Positions 22,044 through 34,779 of a DNA stretch of 64,000 nt are shown here, piece by piece. The DNA is from Cycas panzhihuaensis. Taxonomy: Eukaryota > Cycadophyta. Made by a program: the position numbers and the translations under genes. Within the stretch, counting starts at the first letter, position 1. Every line of letters starts with the position of its first letter. A model generated the notes under the pieces. It did not search any database and was not told the DNA's origin. It saw only the letters and a program-made list of their open reading frames with translations. Location: assembly GCA_023213395.1 (NCBI GenBank), contig CM041465.1, forward strand, positions 160,897,741-160,961,740, read 5' to 3'.

Positions 22044-22155
22044 GTGAGACATGACCTTCTCCTGTCGTCGTTTAATTACTAGACACATACATAGTTTGAT
22101 TTCAGTTTGATATATGTATAGACATGTACTGATACATGACATGTTGGATTTGCAA
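22044..22155 (+). other. Candidate intron of the antisense gene (C copy)
   Basis: Donor ccag|gtgagacatg at 22044. The acceptor position reads ttgcaa at 22150-22155 where the other copies have AG, so the last G appears mutated to A. 112 bp, same phase and place as in A and BD. Confidence 0.65.
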
Positions 22156-22740
22156 GTATGGTAGATATTCAAAGGCTGGTGGAGGCAGTAGTCTAAGAGA
22201 TATTCCCTCGAGCCTACGTGGAGGGATAGCCTCCCATCCAGGCTAGTGATGAGCCTAGATCGGCAGGTAGTCACACAACAGCATTCGCCCCATTGATACA
22301 GGTGAGAGATATATGGGTTGCAGAGTCCCAAGAGCACGAGGTACATGCGGGATGATAACAGGCAGAGATGGATACCATCTGAGCTGAGAGGGATGCTCTG
22401 TAGAGTCAGGTACAGGCACTGGAGGCTCAAGGAGTAGCCAGAGGGAATATGGGGAGCTATATCTAACTAACAGTGATGGAGGATCAACTCCAGGGGATGG
22501 AGGAGAGGCTTCACCTTGGGGAGATGGAGCGGGATCATATCTAGGCTCGATACAATTGATTGATAGAGGACATAGCATCAAGGTCAGCGTGGAGCAGGAC
22601 ACAGACTCATATGCTGACGATGACCCTGAGGAGGCCATGAGACGAGGGGAGCAAGGCAGGAAGCTCATAGAGACTGAGGAGGAGTCTCAGAGGGATGTGG
22701 TCTCTAGGAGAGGGATCACATCGACTAAGAGATGATGCCC
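22156..22740 (+). pseudogene. Antisense PMD gene of C, last exon (coiled-coil region)
   Basis: The frame after the intron gives VDIQRLVEAVV, then EIFPRAYVEG, VRDIWVAESQEHEVHAG and SQVQALEAQG. These match the A and BD last exons. Heptad-like charged repeats suggest a coiled coil. Stops replace Gln, Arg and Trp. The end near 22740 is approximate. Confidence 0.68.
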
Positions 22741-23480
22741 TAGGGGCAGGGCAGTAATAGGGTAGTATATGCATTTTGTTTTGGACAGGGGAAAGCATAG
22801 GCCTCTAGGGGGCCACCATATATAGTCACATAATTGTACCCCCTACAAGGACACTGACTTCCCATAGATGATGTACCACACCATTTATATGACATGACAC
22901 ATGATTTTGATTTATATAGACAGGGTGATTGATACCCCATTTTGACATATGATGATGTGTATCATAATATGTGATGGATGGTATGTATGTTTTGTTTACA
23001 TGTTTATGTGTGTGTATAAGGGTGCACAGATGCACGAGGATATGTATGGTTGTATTTTGAGCTGATTATTGTATGAGCTTTGTGTTATGACATTTGTTTA
23101 GGGTGCATGCATTTCCTTTCATGCAAGACCATATTCCTAACAGGAGTATACACGACCACCATGAGTAGAGGTGATAGACATATGTGGGGCTAGGAAATAA
23201 GGTAACATATATGTCTACATGGGAGCATAGCAGGATATGCAAAGGAAATACCAAGCAAGATGGGAGTGATGATACTCCAGAGTGTCATCCTAACTAGGGG
23301 ATTCCCAAATACGAGGACAAGGTCCCAAGGAAATGGGAACAAGGGTTCCACAGGAGGAACCAGAAGGAAATGAAAGAGGCCATCTTAAGTCATCATTCCG
23401 CCCGTGGCTAGGAGGAATGGGAACAAACTTAAGATGGTAGTTTAGGCTAATTTCAGAGCGTGAATAAGGTGATGACGAGG

Positions 23481-24720
23481 TCATAAGTATAATTTCTTAA
23501 GGAATTTCCCATTAACATCTCTCTCAAACTCAAGACTGTCTAAGGTGGTGATCCTATAAGCACTGTTACCGAGGCTCTTGATAACAACAAAGGGGCCAAC
23601 CCATTTGGGCCTGAATTTGGCCAAGCAGTCATGAAGGTATTCCAATTTGAGGACGTGGTCCCTGGGAAACAAAGGATGAGAATGAAGGTGTTTATCATAG
23701 GTCCTTTGTGAGTGGGCTTTGGATGTAAGGTTAGCCTAGTAGGCGGCTAAATGTCTCTCATCCAAGGCTTCAAGGTCCAGGAGGCAAGCCTAATAGATTG
23801 ACTCCTCATCGATGAGACCCCGAAGAGAAACTCGTAAAGAGGGAATCTCCACTTCCAATGGGAGTACCACCTCAGTCCCATAAACTAGGGAGAATGAAGT
23901 CATTCCTTTAGCAACATGGGTAGAGGTATGGTAAGCCCACAAGGCAGAAGGGAGCTAAAGGTGCTAGTCTCTTTGAGATTGCGTGATAGTTTTCTTTAAA
24001 ATATTAACAAGAGTCTTATTGAATGACTCCACTTGACCATTTGCCTAGGGGTACTAAGGAGAGGAAGTTTTGTGAAAGATTTTAAATTTCTCACAAAGCT
24101 CATCCATTTCCTTGTTACAAAAGGGGGTTCTATTATCTGTAATCAAGACATCAGGAACCCTAAAGCAGTAAATGATATGCTGGTAAACGAAAGTAGCTAT
24201 CGTCTTACCAAGGGTAGTAACCAGAGGGATGGCCTTCACCTATTTAGTAAAGTATTTCATAGTAGTCAAGATAAACTTGTGCTACGATGAGGAAGGTGGG
24301 GATATAGCCCCGATGAGGTCTAGACCCCACTGAGTGAAAGGCCACAGAGATATGATAGGATGCAGGGCCTTAGAAGGCACAAGGGAGATGTTAGCATGTT
24401 CTTGACATCACCGACACCTCAAGGCAAAAGCATGGGCATCCTTAAAGAGGGACAACCAATAGTAGCCCATATGGAGGATCCTCTATGCCATGGATTGGCC
24501 CCCAAAGTAGCCCCCGCAAAGGCCATGGTGGAATTCGCAGAGTATTTGGTCTACTTCATCGACGGTGATGCAATTGAGAAGGATCCCATCAAAAGACCTC
24601 TTGTACAATACTTTGTCCATGAGGAGGTATTGCCTAGTAGAGGTCTAAATGCAAGATCTAACCTTGTTACTAGCTTCAGGGTGATACTGCTACTATGTGA
24701 GGTACCGCACGATGTTGCCA
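23481..24720 (-). pseudogene. C integrase
   Basis: Minus strand. The zinc region has HHGLCGGYFGG and CRRCQE. The core has QWGLDLIGAI (Asp), PDVLITDNRTPF (Asp) and NGQVESFNKTL (Glu), so DDE is intact. The C-terminal 63 codons (23481-23672) read MFPRDHVLKLEYLHD, PKWVGPFVVIKSLGNSAYRI and NGKFLKKLYL before the stop. Scattered stops at Gln and Trp codons. Confidence 0.85.
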
Positions 24721-24869
24721 TACCACTCGTTATCAATGAGTGGATGGGGAGGGATGCCCTGAATGGTCAAGATAGACTCATCAAGAAAAGAATCATCAAT
24801 AGGGGCATCAAGCGAGTTAGGGATAGGGGCATCTATGAGCTACTCAGCCACTACCATCCCCTTCTTCGA

Positions 24870-25350
24870 TTTCCTGTTGACAATATGAAGATCAAACTCC
24901 TAAAGCAGGAAGGCCCAACGATCAGCCCTACTTGTCAGGTCTGAACGAGTAAGTAGATATCGTAAGGGATCAGACTGGATGATCACCTTTGTAGTATTAC
25001 TAAGCAAGTAATGTCTAAACTTCTTAGTTGCATAAACCAATGAGAGGCATTCCTTCTTGGCTAGGGAGTAGTTAAGTTCAGCATCCACAAGGGTGTGGCT
25101 GATAAAGTAAATGTCTCTCTCGACTCTTGAATTGTCCTCTTGATCCAACATAGCGCCCAGGGACTCATAAGTCATCGAGGTATAAAGAATGAAGGGCCTA
25201 TCGAGACAAGGGGGCACCAATATAGGAGCAGAAGCAAGGGCTTCCTTGAGTCCTTCGAAGGCTTGTTGGGTCTTATCAGACCATACAAATGGGGCTCCCT
25301 TCTTCAATAGGTTAGTCAGGAGTTTGGCACTCATAGTGAAGTCTTCTAGG
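24870..25350 (-). pseudogene. C RNase H
   Basis: Minus-strand open frame of 144 codons (24900-25334): LLKKGAPFVWSDKTQQAFEG, FILYTSMTYESLGAMLDQE, DIYFISHTLVDAELNYSL, VIIQSDPLRYLLTRSDL. This is the RT-linked gypsy RNase H. As in A, no second RNase H follows before integrase. Confidence 0.85.
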
Positions 25351-25379
25351 AAGCGCTTGAGGAAACCAAGCCTACTTAG

Positions 25380-26140
25380 AAATGACTTAATCTGTCATTG
25401 GGTTCTATGAGGTGGCATATCAAGGATTGCCTTGACTTTATCAAGGTTAATCTAAATTCCTTGTTTTGATACAAGAAATCTAAGGAGTTTGCCAGAAGTA
25501 ATGATAAACACACTTTTGAGTGGGTTTAGGCTTACATGGTACTTGCAACACTGCGTGAAGATAGCCCACAAGTCTAAGGGATGATGGGCCCTTACACATG
25601 AAAGACCCATCATGTCATCCATAAAGACCTCCAATGTGTCATTGATAAGGTCATGGAAGATAAAATACATCTCCCTTTGGTAAGTAGTGCTTGCATTTTT
25701 AAGACTAAAGGGCATTGCCTTGTAGGCAAAGGTACCCCACGGGGTAGTGAAGGTTGTCTTGTGGTGGTCTTCAAGAGATATTTGAATCTGATTGTAGCCA
25801 GAGAAGCCATCTATCAAGGACATAACCTCAAACTCGATGATTCAATCAATGATTTAATCGATGAAAGAGAGTAGAAAGTTGTCCTTAGGACATGCATTAT
25901 TGATATTACAGAAATCAACATATATCCGGATGGTCCCGTTCTTTTTTAGTAACGAGAATGATGTGGGATCCCCATTTAGGGTAGTTGATAAAAGTAATAA
26001 GTCTAGTATCTAAAAGCTTCTCGACCTTTATCTTGACAGTAGCTAAGAGTTTAGAGTAGAGAGGATGCTTCTTCTAGTGCACGGGTCGGGTGCCAGGAAT
26101 GGTAGTAAGATTGTGGGTAACGATGGAGGGGTTGATTCCC
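25380..26140 (-). pseudogene. C reverse transcriptase
   Basis: Minus strand, 123 open codons at 25452-25823: MSLIDGFSGYNQIQISLEDH, WGTFAYKAMPFSLKNASTTY, LEVFMDDMMGLSCVRAHHP. The catalytic FMDD box is intact. The N-terminal part with the KKNG and VDFCNIN segment lies at about 25870-26010 with a frameshift. Confidence 0.88.
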
Positions 26141-26479
26141 TTCATGTCAGAATAATCCCATGTAAAGACATCCTGAAACTCCTAGAACAAAAGGGAACAT
26201 TCCCTTACCTCATCAGGAGAGTATTCTGCCCCCACCTTGATGACCCTACCTGGGGCTAAGACTATGTCCTAGGTCGCCCCCATGCACATGGCATTCCCCT
26301 CCTTAAAATAGAGAGGGGCAAGGTCAACAAGAAGAGATGGAATAGGGGATAGAATTAGGTCAGCGAGTATGGACCCAATTGTCAGGACCTTCTGGTGGCC
26401 AAGCCTATGGTGACCAGAAGGAAAGTTGGGCATGGAGCCTGCTCAGGCAAGGCTTCATTGTCTTCGAAGTAATCTAGGC

Positions 26480-27570
26480 CATGGATGACCTTACTTTGAA
26501 TAGATGAAGTGCTGGAGGAAGTGGGAGCAATGAGATCATGGTGGTCATCAGGCAATCCCACCTCCTCATAAAACTCTAAAAAAGAGTCAGGAAAGGGCTC
26601 CTTAGAAGGAGCGAAAGGAAGTTCCTCAAAACCATCACTTGTGGGGGGTGACGGAGAGGAAGAACCAATGAGCTATGGATCAATGAGTGCAATGACATAC
26701 GACATGAGGGGGTGACTAGTCTCTCCAACAAAAAGGGCTCTAGGTTGGGACCTAGAATAAGAAGAGTGCCTCCTACTAGTGCAGAGGAAAGAAACAGGGT
26801 GAGGAAAGTCCTCATTCTTGCCATGGGACTCGTTGTCGTTGAACAAGGCAAGGTGCCCGTAGCTCCCAACACCGATATGAGCAAAGCGAGTAAGACTAGA
26901 GGAAGAAGATGTGGGATCTAAGACTAGAGGAAGAAGATGTGGGATCTTATTCAAGATGAGATGAATCAAGTATGCTGGTGGACCAAGCTGAGGTGTGAGT
27001 AGAAGGGCCTTTGTCTCCCTTCGTATGGCCATGGCTTGCTTGGTTGGTAGGATGGATTTGTTTAACAAGTAAGCATTTGCAGGAAACAACCCTCATCCAT
27101 CCATCATGGATGAACTTAAGTTGCCCCTAGCGGGTCGAACACATAGATCCCATCTGATCAAGCCATGGTTGACCCAAGAGGAGATTGTAGTCGACATCAA
27201 TGTTAAGGACTATAATGTCAGCAAGGACAATCTTGCCCTCAAGAGTGAGCAAGATCGAAACAGATCCCAATGGAGTCTTTTTACTACCATCGTAGCCTTG
27301 GCATAACTATGGAACAGGTTCCAAGGCAGAAATGCCAAGCTCTTTCATAACACACAAGGGCATGGCATTCATGGAAGAATAGTTGTTAACAATAGTCCTT
27401 CGTAGGGTACAGTCAAGTGTGTCAATAGGGTTGGTGAAAGGGAAGTTCCATTTGTGTTCCCTTTCACATGTAGGAGGAAGGTCTTTAGGGTTAAAAGAAA
27501 TGATAGGCTCATGGCTTTGGGTAATACCCAAAGCGTGAATGGGCACGTCATTCAACCCTAAAGCTTCCAA
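26480..27570 (-). pseudogene. C protease and protease-RT linker
   Basis: Minus strand. The protease part (27307-27570 and below) reads LPPTCEREHKWNFPFTNPID and RTIVNNYSSMNAMPLCVM, the retropepsin loop without a clear catalytic Asp. The linker (26673-27089, 138 open codons) has the conserved IGVGSYGHLALF core and acidic stretch seen in A at 1737-2243. Confidence 0.65.
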
Positions 27571-30175
27571 AAGGAGAGTTCATTATTTAGGAAAACTCCT
27601 CAAAACATCCATCAAGGACATTCCTGCAGCGATAGTATGGAGCTCATCAATGATAGAGAAAGGCTTCCCCTTCGTAGTATGTTGGGTAAGTGCCATTCGA
27701 AAATCATAAAGACCAGGACGTACGGGAATGGTCTTGGGAAGTAACGGTACTTCCAAAAGAGGATTGAAGTTTGGAGTAGAAGAAGAGGTACCAACTACCT
27801 CTTTAGCAGCTTGAGACCAAGTAAGGGTGTATAAGGGGCTAGCCTCAAGCATTTGGATTACCTTCTTTCTTTATTCCAAGACCGTGAAGGTGAGGGAGTA
27901 TGTTAGTCAGGGGAACGCAAGGAAGAAGATGAATCTCGAGTGCCCTTCCCCTTATCGTGGGAAGGATGAAAATTTGGGGATCTTCCCTAGTTCTGGTTGT
28001 TTTTGGGTTGAGCATTACGATCGCATTCCCCATGTTTGGGGAATGGATCCTTATGGACCAGTTGGTCTAGGTTGGGCCTTGAGGCCCGTTTAGGAGATGA
28101 GTCACATTGAGGGGCATCCCTAGGATGATGAGCCCTACAACATGAGTCATCATGAAAGCACTCCCCATGAATGGAACACCACTTCTTCTCAAGTAACGAA
28201 TCTGGCTTCCTTGCTTGAGAGGACTGGGCATTACCATTCTTAGGGAGGGAAGCCTAAGTAGCTTGTTGGATTTGTTTGTTAGAAGTGGGTGATGAAGAAG
28301 CTTGCAGTTTAAGTTCCTTCATCATACGTTTGAATGAACGTATAACAGAGGTGAGCAGATCTAGGGTCTTCTCAGTCAGATGAGAAGAGGACCTAGTGGA
28401 TTATTGTGGTTTGGTCTCTTTAGTTTGAGGTGGTACCTCATGTCATTATGAGGGCTTAAGAGGCTTCTTGAGTCCAGCTTGGATCTCAATAGCCTCAAGT
28501 GCTAAACACTTTGCGATGGCAGAATCACATGTAGTCGCCCCCATCTTAAGGACTTCTACATGGACTTCAGGGTGAAGTGTATTAATGAAGAGATCCCTCT
28601 TCAATTCCTTAGGAAAAGTAGCCTTAGTCGAATGGAGGAGGTCATGAAATTGTTACACGAAGCCACAATTCATCTCATCGTGACCTTGTTTGAGTGAAAG
28701 AAGGGATTTCATTCCACTTTCAAATGGGCGAGCCACATCAAAATAGTTGATGAATTCATCCACTAGTTGCTGGAATGAGAAAATAGAATGGGCAAGTAGG
28801 CGATAGAACCATTTAAGGGCATCACCTTGTAAGGATCATGGGAATAATTTCATTAGTATGTGATCATAGGCCCAGTAATCAATGCACGCCATAGAGAAAC
28901 TACGGAAATGCTCCACTAAGTCCTGTGAAGAAGTTCCATTGAACTTAGGAACTTCAGGAGGATGAGGCAGTAAATTGGTTCTTAACGCCTCAATAGATAA
29001 TGGTGTCGATCTATAATCTATAAAGGGACATGCCCTTGCCTAGATCATAGGATCATAAAATGATGTAGGAGGTAATGGACAAGGAACAGATGGGGGTGGT
29101 AGACCCATCCCTCCTTGAGGAAGTATCCCTTACTAGAAAGGGACTTGAGGATAAGTGCCTTGAAAGGAAGCTGGGTTCCCTTGCAAAGACGTAGCATAAG
29201 AAGCTACGCAGGATGGTGGAAAAGGAGGGTGTGGAACCAGGTTTTGTCCATAAGGGCCGCTCATAGGTGGTGCAACCCCATATGGATGTAACGGGTCCAC
29301 CCCATAAGTTGGAATATGATTCCCCTTATCGTGCCCCTAAGGTTGAGAAGTATAACTTGGGGGTACATAAAGTAGGTTGGTTTTGACTATACGTGGGAGC
29401 AAATCCCACGTGACTAGTAGTAGTAGCGTTAGTAGGACCTCTAGGCTTACTAGGAAATGCATGCACCACGTTAGGAAGTAGCATGTTAGCTTGACTAGGG
29501 AATGGTATGCTAACCCCAAGCTAGGAGAAAGACATACCACAGGAGGGTCCCAAAGAGCTAAGACCATGATGAGGGATAGAAGTTGTAATATATGTCCCTA
29601 AGGTAGGTGTAGGGATAAAGTGCGATGAACATGTAGACACAAAAGGGTTACTTGTTGTAGGAGGCATAGATGTAGATGAAGACGGTGGGACAGGAGCAGA
29701 TGAGGAAGAGGCCCCGCCATGTAAGACATCTTCAAACCATCTAGGATACGATTGAAGATGAGCAACTCGAAAGCACTTGCTAAGGACTTCAACCACGTTA
29801 GCAGGAGGGGTATCTACATGATCATAAGAGTTAGACGGGACCTCAAATAAAGTAGACCCCTCAAGGGGCTCCTCATAAGAATCACTAACTAGATGGTGAA
29901 TCTCAAGAGGAGATGGGCCCTCTACCATATGAGTAGAAGGATGGGTGTCAAGTGGGTGATGTTGATCACCTAGATAGTAAATAGGATCATCACCCTCTTG
30001 GGTGGATCTCAGAATGGATGAGGGGAACTCATGAGCTCCTAAGGCAAATGCATGATAGGCCCAATTGGAATGGTATCCTTCCATTATCGAATCAGAATCC
30101 AATGATGAAAGAAGACGATACGCGAGATCTTCTAATAATGAAGGCAAACCACATAGGCAACATGAGAAGCGTCAC
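27571..30175 (-). pseudogene. gag: C gag
   Basis: Minus strand. The N-terminal 208 codons are open (29521-30147): STQEGDDPIYYLGDQHHPLD, YPRWFEDVLHGGASSSS. A Pro/Gly-rich part follows, then the gag core at about 28440-29000 and a knuckle near 28130-28190 (CSIHGECFHDDSCC-like). It matches BD gag in order and spacing. Frameshifts and stops occur after 29521. Confidence 0.75.
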
Positions 30176-30323
30176 ATACAAAACTTACCAACGCATTAGA
30201 AGAAGGAAAAAGATACAAAGTATGTGTTGGGGGCTGCCCAACAAAAGAGATGAAGTGGAGGAGACCACTAGAAGGTAATAGTACTAATAGGAAGGGATAG
30301 GAACTAGCTCCCTTACCGGCAAG

Positions 30324-30341
30324 TCCCCAGTATGGTCGCTA
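30324..30341 (-). other. C primer-binding site, tRNA-Arg
   Basis: On the minus strand tagcgaccatactgggga, one base after the LTR end at 30343. Same primer and spacing as BD. Confidence 0.75.
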
Positions 30342-30342
30342 G

Positions 30343-32892
30343 TGAATGTGCGTCTATGGGATAATCACTATGTTCGGTAGGAGTAATGGTGGTCAATGAT
30401 AGTATCGAAGGTGTGGGTGAAAACCTACAAGTAAAGAAAGTACCACGCAGGGCGCCCTGTGCACCAGAGTGCGAGTTTGAGACCTGCGAACAATACCCAA
30501 CTACCTTAAAGTGGCACTCAATCCGAGAAAGAGAGAGAGCATACAGGGGGGGATAGCCTGGATAGACTCGAGAGGAAGGTCCTCCTACCCTTAGATGGCC
30601 GGAAGGAAAGAAGAGGAATCCTCAAAGGTTTCCCTATGATAAAGGGAAACGAACGGGAATAAGGTAGGCAAAAGCCTATGATGTAACCAGGTCTCTCTTA
30701 GTTATTTGGTCAAGCAAATAGGACCAAGAGGGGAGAGAGAGAGAGAGAGAGAGAGAGGAAGGGAGGCACTTAAGCCAAGTTTTCCTTTAACGATTCAAGG
30801 AGCAAAATGGAAAAAGAAAAGGGGACAAGTGTTACACATGCAAGTAAGCAATGCCAAATGGAATGAACCCAAGAGGGTATCTTAGGTTTTGTAGGAAAAG
30901 GAAAGGGAAAAAGGGGGGTTTCTTATAACATCCTTTTCTTATATGAGTTAAGCATATGACATGCAAGCATACAAGTGCAAACAAACAATACTATTTACCT
31001 TTTTACTTTCATGTGACCTACTTAGCTAGAACATAGATTCCAAATAAAAGTGAAAAGGGAAATGGGGGTTCAAAAGAAAGATGTGCGTACTCGGAAGGTG
31101 TAGCGGCCAACAAGAGACCTCACCCATACGCAAAACACGTCCTTACGTCAATCAGTGGATGTATAACCAAGTTTGACGTGAACGATGGGAGCTTCCTTAC
31201 CTTCCCCTTTGTGAAAAGAAAGCGGAATGAAAGGAAGCAAATAAAGCAAAGGGAAAAGACTATAGATCTTACCAGGATCTGGGTACTTTATACCTTTGCG
31301 AGAAAGCACCACACCAACTTGCACATACACGGGCTTATCCTTTCTAAGAAGGTGCTACAAAAGAAAAGCTATATATATGCAAGTATATGTGTAATGTATG
31401 TGTTAAAATGTTAGGAAAACAACTACTGCAAAAAGCTCCAAAATCCTCTCTCAAGTAAGCATGTACATCAAGCAAGACGGAGTGAAGGGAAGCCTCAGGA
31501 TGGCTAACCCTCCACTGGGTTCTCCACATAACTCTCCAACACAACAAGATGAGGGTAAAAGAAAACTAATAACAACCAAGAAATACAAGGATAAAAGTGG
31601 CAAAGTGTTGGGGAAATATCCAAGGTGTGGAGTTGTTATGGGTAGTAATTCGGTGTACAAACCCTTGCCAATGTTTTCAAGGGATACCCAACAATACTAG
31701 GGACACTACGGGGGTCCAAATAAGAGGCATATAAGCCTAGAATCAATGTAGTAAGGGGCTATATATGCTGATAATCCAGCGCAGGCCTAAGGCTCACACA
31801 CTCCTAATTAACCCAAGAGAAGCATGGAGCAAGAGAAGAAAAGGTGGGAAGGGGATTGCCCTTGGAGAGTAGGACTAAGTGGGGGCTTCCCCCACCTTGT
31901 TTTCTTCACCCAACCTTTATGGCTCTTCTCTTGCTGCCCTTAAGGAAAACTAGTAGAGGGAAGGTGAAAACCCAGAAGCAATAAGCCAAACTTAATGAAA
32001 ACAGGGTTTGCTATAATTAAGCATGAAGAAAGCAAGCAAACACATCGAGAAATGTGTCTAACATAGAGATAACATAACACAAATCCTGAGAAAAGGGTTT
32101 GGAGGGCCTACTGGGCTGATATAGGCTAGGTCTGCCCCTACAACCGGTGGAGAAGAGGATCCCTGCAAGGTTTTGTAGGAGATATCCCAAGGGACAGCTA
32201 AAGGAGATACTTGTTTGGTCAGTTAGAGAAGAACAACACCAAAACTTACTTGATATACCTGAAGAGAAGCTTCCCATTGTGGAAGAAGGTTGTTGTAGGC
32301 AGATCTTGGCTTGGAGTTGCAGGAAACGTAGACCTACAAATGTACCTGTAGAAGGAAGAGAGGAGGAGTAGAAATTACAGCAGGAAACGGTTGTGTTGAA
32401 GAGCAAAAAATAATCTAAGAGTGGTAAAATGATGAGGGTTTGGAGATTTATACCCATCCCAGCCCTAAACAAACGAATAAGGTGCGAATAGGGCTAAGGT
32501 TGACATGAGGCCACATGGAGATTCTACGAGAAATGTGAGAATTGCCATAGTAGTTTTTAAAAAATAACTAATAACAGTCGCACCATAATAAACTTCGCGA
32601 TACCGCTAAGTTTACTGTGGTGCGGGACTAGAAAGCCAGAATGGCAAAAACTTGGGTTCTAAGAGCCTTAGGAGGTGATGTGGTAGGCCTGGGAGGGGCT
32701 GACCCTCCTGTCTAGGTGGCTGAGACAGTCCAGAATGCATGTGGATAAAGGCAAGAAGAGCATCAATGGCTAAAGGTCCTAGAAACGAGGTGCTAGGAGC
32801 TCAATCGAGACATGAATGGGGCATACAAATCGAATGAAGCTCGAGGTGGTGTGGAGATAGCGCAGAGGGTCGTAAAGTGCCATGGGGATGCC
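30343..32892 (-). repeat. C 5' LTR, missing its first ~235 bp
   Basis: Minus strand; ends ...acattca at 30343. It contains the 24 bp palindrome at 32590-32613, a TATA-like tataaa near 32449-32454 and a GA microsatellite at 30732-30757. Homology to other LTRs stops at about 32892, where BD sequence resumes. Confidence 0.8.
30732..30757. repeat. (GA)n microsatellite
   Basis: About 13 GA units inside the C LTR. Confidence 0.9.
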
Positions 32893-33600
32893 TACCTTGC
32901 AGAAAGTTGAAGTTGTCACCCATGAGCCTATGCCATCTCACACTTCTTATCCAGCCTGCCAGGTTGTCTTTGATGATGAAGATGGCAATCCTAAGGAGGC
33001 TATCTCTTCTGTGGGGCCTTTGTTTTAGGAGACCAACCTTTATCAGTCTAAACCTATGCCATGTCATGAGCTAAACCTAGTTAGGTTTACACCTATTGAT
33101 GTAGGTAATTATGGTTACTTAGTCGTCACGGGTGATTCCAAGTCAGATAGTGAGGGTTATGAGCCCCCTCCTCGGTGTGTCACCCTGGTTTCATGAGCAC
33201 CTAGGGGGATATCTCAATTAGATATTCCTACTCCTCTTCATTCTACATTGGCTCCCAAGCCGCTAGTTTTGAACTAGCCACTTCTTTCACCTTCTTGCCC
33301 TCCCCGAGTGGTTTCACGTAGGTGTCCAAGTCGACAAGCCACTAGTAGAGGTACTTCTTCTTCATGCTCTAGATCCTCATGTAGGACTAGAGCCATTCTT
33401 ACTCAGACACAACCTTGCCACGTGATCCATCACATGTCAGGTTTGTCACACTCATCTGGTTTTGACCATAACTAGTTTACTTGTAGGCCTAGCCACACAG
33501 GGCCTACCCTTCGCCACTTATCTTTGATTTTACGTGTGACTACCCCTATCCCTATATGGGCTAGGTGTGCTTCCTTCTCTATTTGTACTATGAAATGAGC
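32893..33600 (+). pseudogene. BD post-protease linker, then S/R-rich segment in place of pol
   Basis: The segment VRFTPIDVGNYGYLVV followed by SKSDSEGYEPPP matches the A linker core (about 1870-1950). From about 33240 a Ser/Arg/Pro-rich stretch (SRRCPSRQATSRGTSSS) runs to 33560, with no RT, RH or INT. It then joins the post-pol region. BD therefore lacks the catalytic pol domains. Confidence 0.6.
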
Positions 33601-33661
33601 CTAAACTACCATAATAAGCATGTTCCCATTCCTCCTGGCCACAGGCAAGATGGTAGTTTAG
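33601..33661 (+). repeat. Conserved inverted repeat downstream of pol (BD copy)
   Basis: Perfect 12 bp arms ctaaactaccat (33601-33612) and atggtagtttag (33650-33661) with a 37 bp loop. Matches A 5297-5357. Confidence 0.55.
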
Positions 33662-34300
33662 GGTGGCTTTCTTGTTCCTTTTGGGTTCCTCCTATGGAAC
33701 CCCCTTATTCCCCTTCCTTTGGGGACCTTGTCCTCCTATTTGGACATATCCCCTAATTAGGACGACGCGTTGGACTGTCATTACTCTCTTGTCATTAGCT
33801 CTTCCTTTACATATTCCGTTATGCTCCTCTATGGACATGTGTGCCACCCTATCTCCTAGCCTCACGTGCCTCTATTGCTGCTGCTCATGGTGATCATGTG
33901 TACCTCTGCTAAGAATATGGCCCTGCATGAAAGGAAGTGTATATAACTCAAACAAATATCATAGCATAAAATCATACAATAATCAACTCAAAATATCATC
34001 AACCATATCCCCGTGCATCTGTGCACCCTCATACACATACATACGTAAACATGAAAACATAAATGTATATCATCCATCACATGTCATTATACATCAAATG
34101 GGGTATCAATCGCCCCATCTATATACATAAAATAATCATTGTATATCATATCATATAACTGGTATGGTACATCATCCATGGGAAGCTGGAATCCTTACAG
34201 GGATGAATAGAATCATGTGGTAACATATGGCGACTCCCTGGAGGTCTGTGCTTTCCCCTCATCAAATCAAAACTCCTACTCTACTCTACTACTGCCCCGC
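33662..34300 (+). other. BD post-pol region, non-coding
   Basis: Aligns by eye with A 5360-6040 and C. No frame is conserved. The antisense gene ends near its right edge. Confidence 0.6.
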
Positions 34301-34666
34301 TCCTAGGGCGTCATCTTATGGCCTATGTGATCCCTCTCCTGGGGACCACTACCATCTGGATGTGACCATCGGTGTCCCTACCTACTCCTCCCAGAGCCTC
34401 GAGTGTATGTACTCGACCTCGAAGGGCATCCCTCTCGAAATGGATCTTATCCAACTCTCCCTGTAGGCATCCCACATGTGCCTTGTACTCCTGGGACTCC
34501 ACTATCCAGACGTCTCTCACCCTCATCAATGAGGCAAATGTTGCTGTATGTGCACCTATCGATCTAGGCTCATCTCCTACCTGGATGGGAGGTTGCCCCT
34601 CTGCATAGGCCTAGGGGAACATCTCCTGGACTACTACCTCCACTAACCTCTGGATCTCTGTCACAC
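34300..34666 (-). pseudogene. Antisense PMD gene of BD, last exon
   Basis: Minus strand: VTEIQRLVEVVVQEMFP, then MRVRDVWIVESQEYKAHVG, LQGELDKIHFERDALRGR and VHTLEALGGVG. Charged, heptad-like, probably coiled coil. The open part runs to a stop at 34323. A and C encode the same exon. Confidence 0.72.
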
Positions 34667-34779
34667 CTACAAATCTAACATGTCACATGTCAGTACGTGT
34701 CCATATATATACTAAAAAAAATCAAACAATATATAGACATCTGGCAATTAAAAGATGATAGGAGAAGGTAGTGTCTTAC
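34667..34779 (-). other. Candidate intron of the antisense gene (BD copy)
   Basis: Minus strand: donor caag|gtaagacact (34779) and acceptor agatttgtag|gtgtgac (34667). 113 bp, phase 1. The exons are in frame only when it is removed. Confidence 0.75.

Larger units (their letters stand above)
21816..32892 (-). mobile_element. Element C: inverted Tat-like copy, truncated at both ends, inside BD
   Basis: Read on the minus strand: partial 5' LTR (32892-30343), tRNA-Arg PBS (30341-30324), gag, protease, RT, RH, INT (to 23481), 3' region, and part of the antisense gene (plus strand). The LTR lacks about 235 bp of its 5' end. The 3' half (rest of antisense gene, aRNH, PPT, 3' LTR) is missing. No TSD is expected or seen. 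BD lacks the equivalent of A 1240-1735 at this point, so C's arrival came with a deletion. Rearrangement is more likely than clean transposition. Confidence 0.8.
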
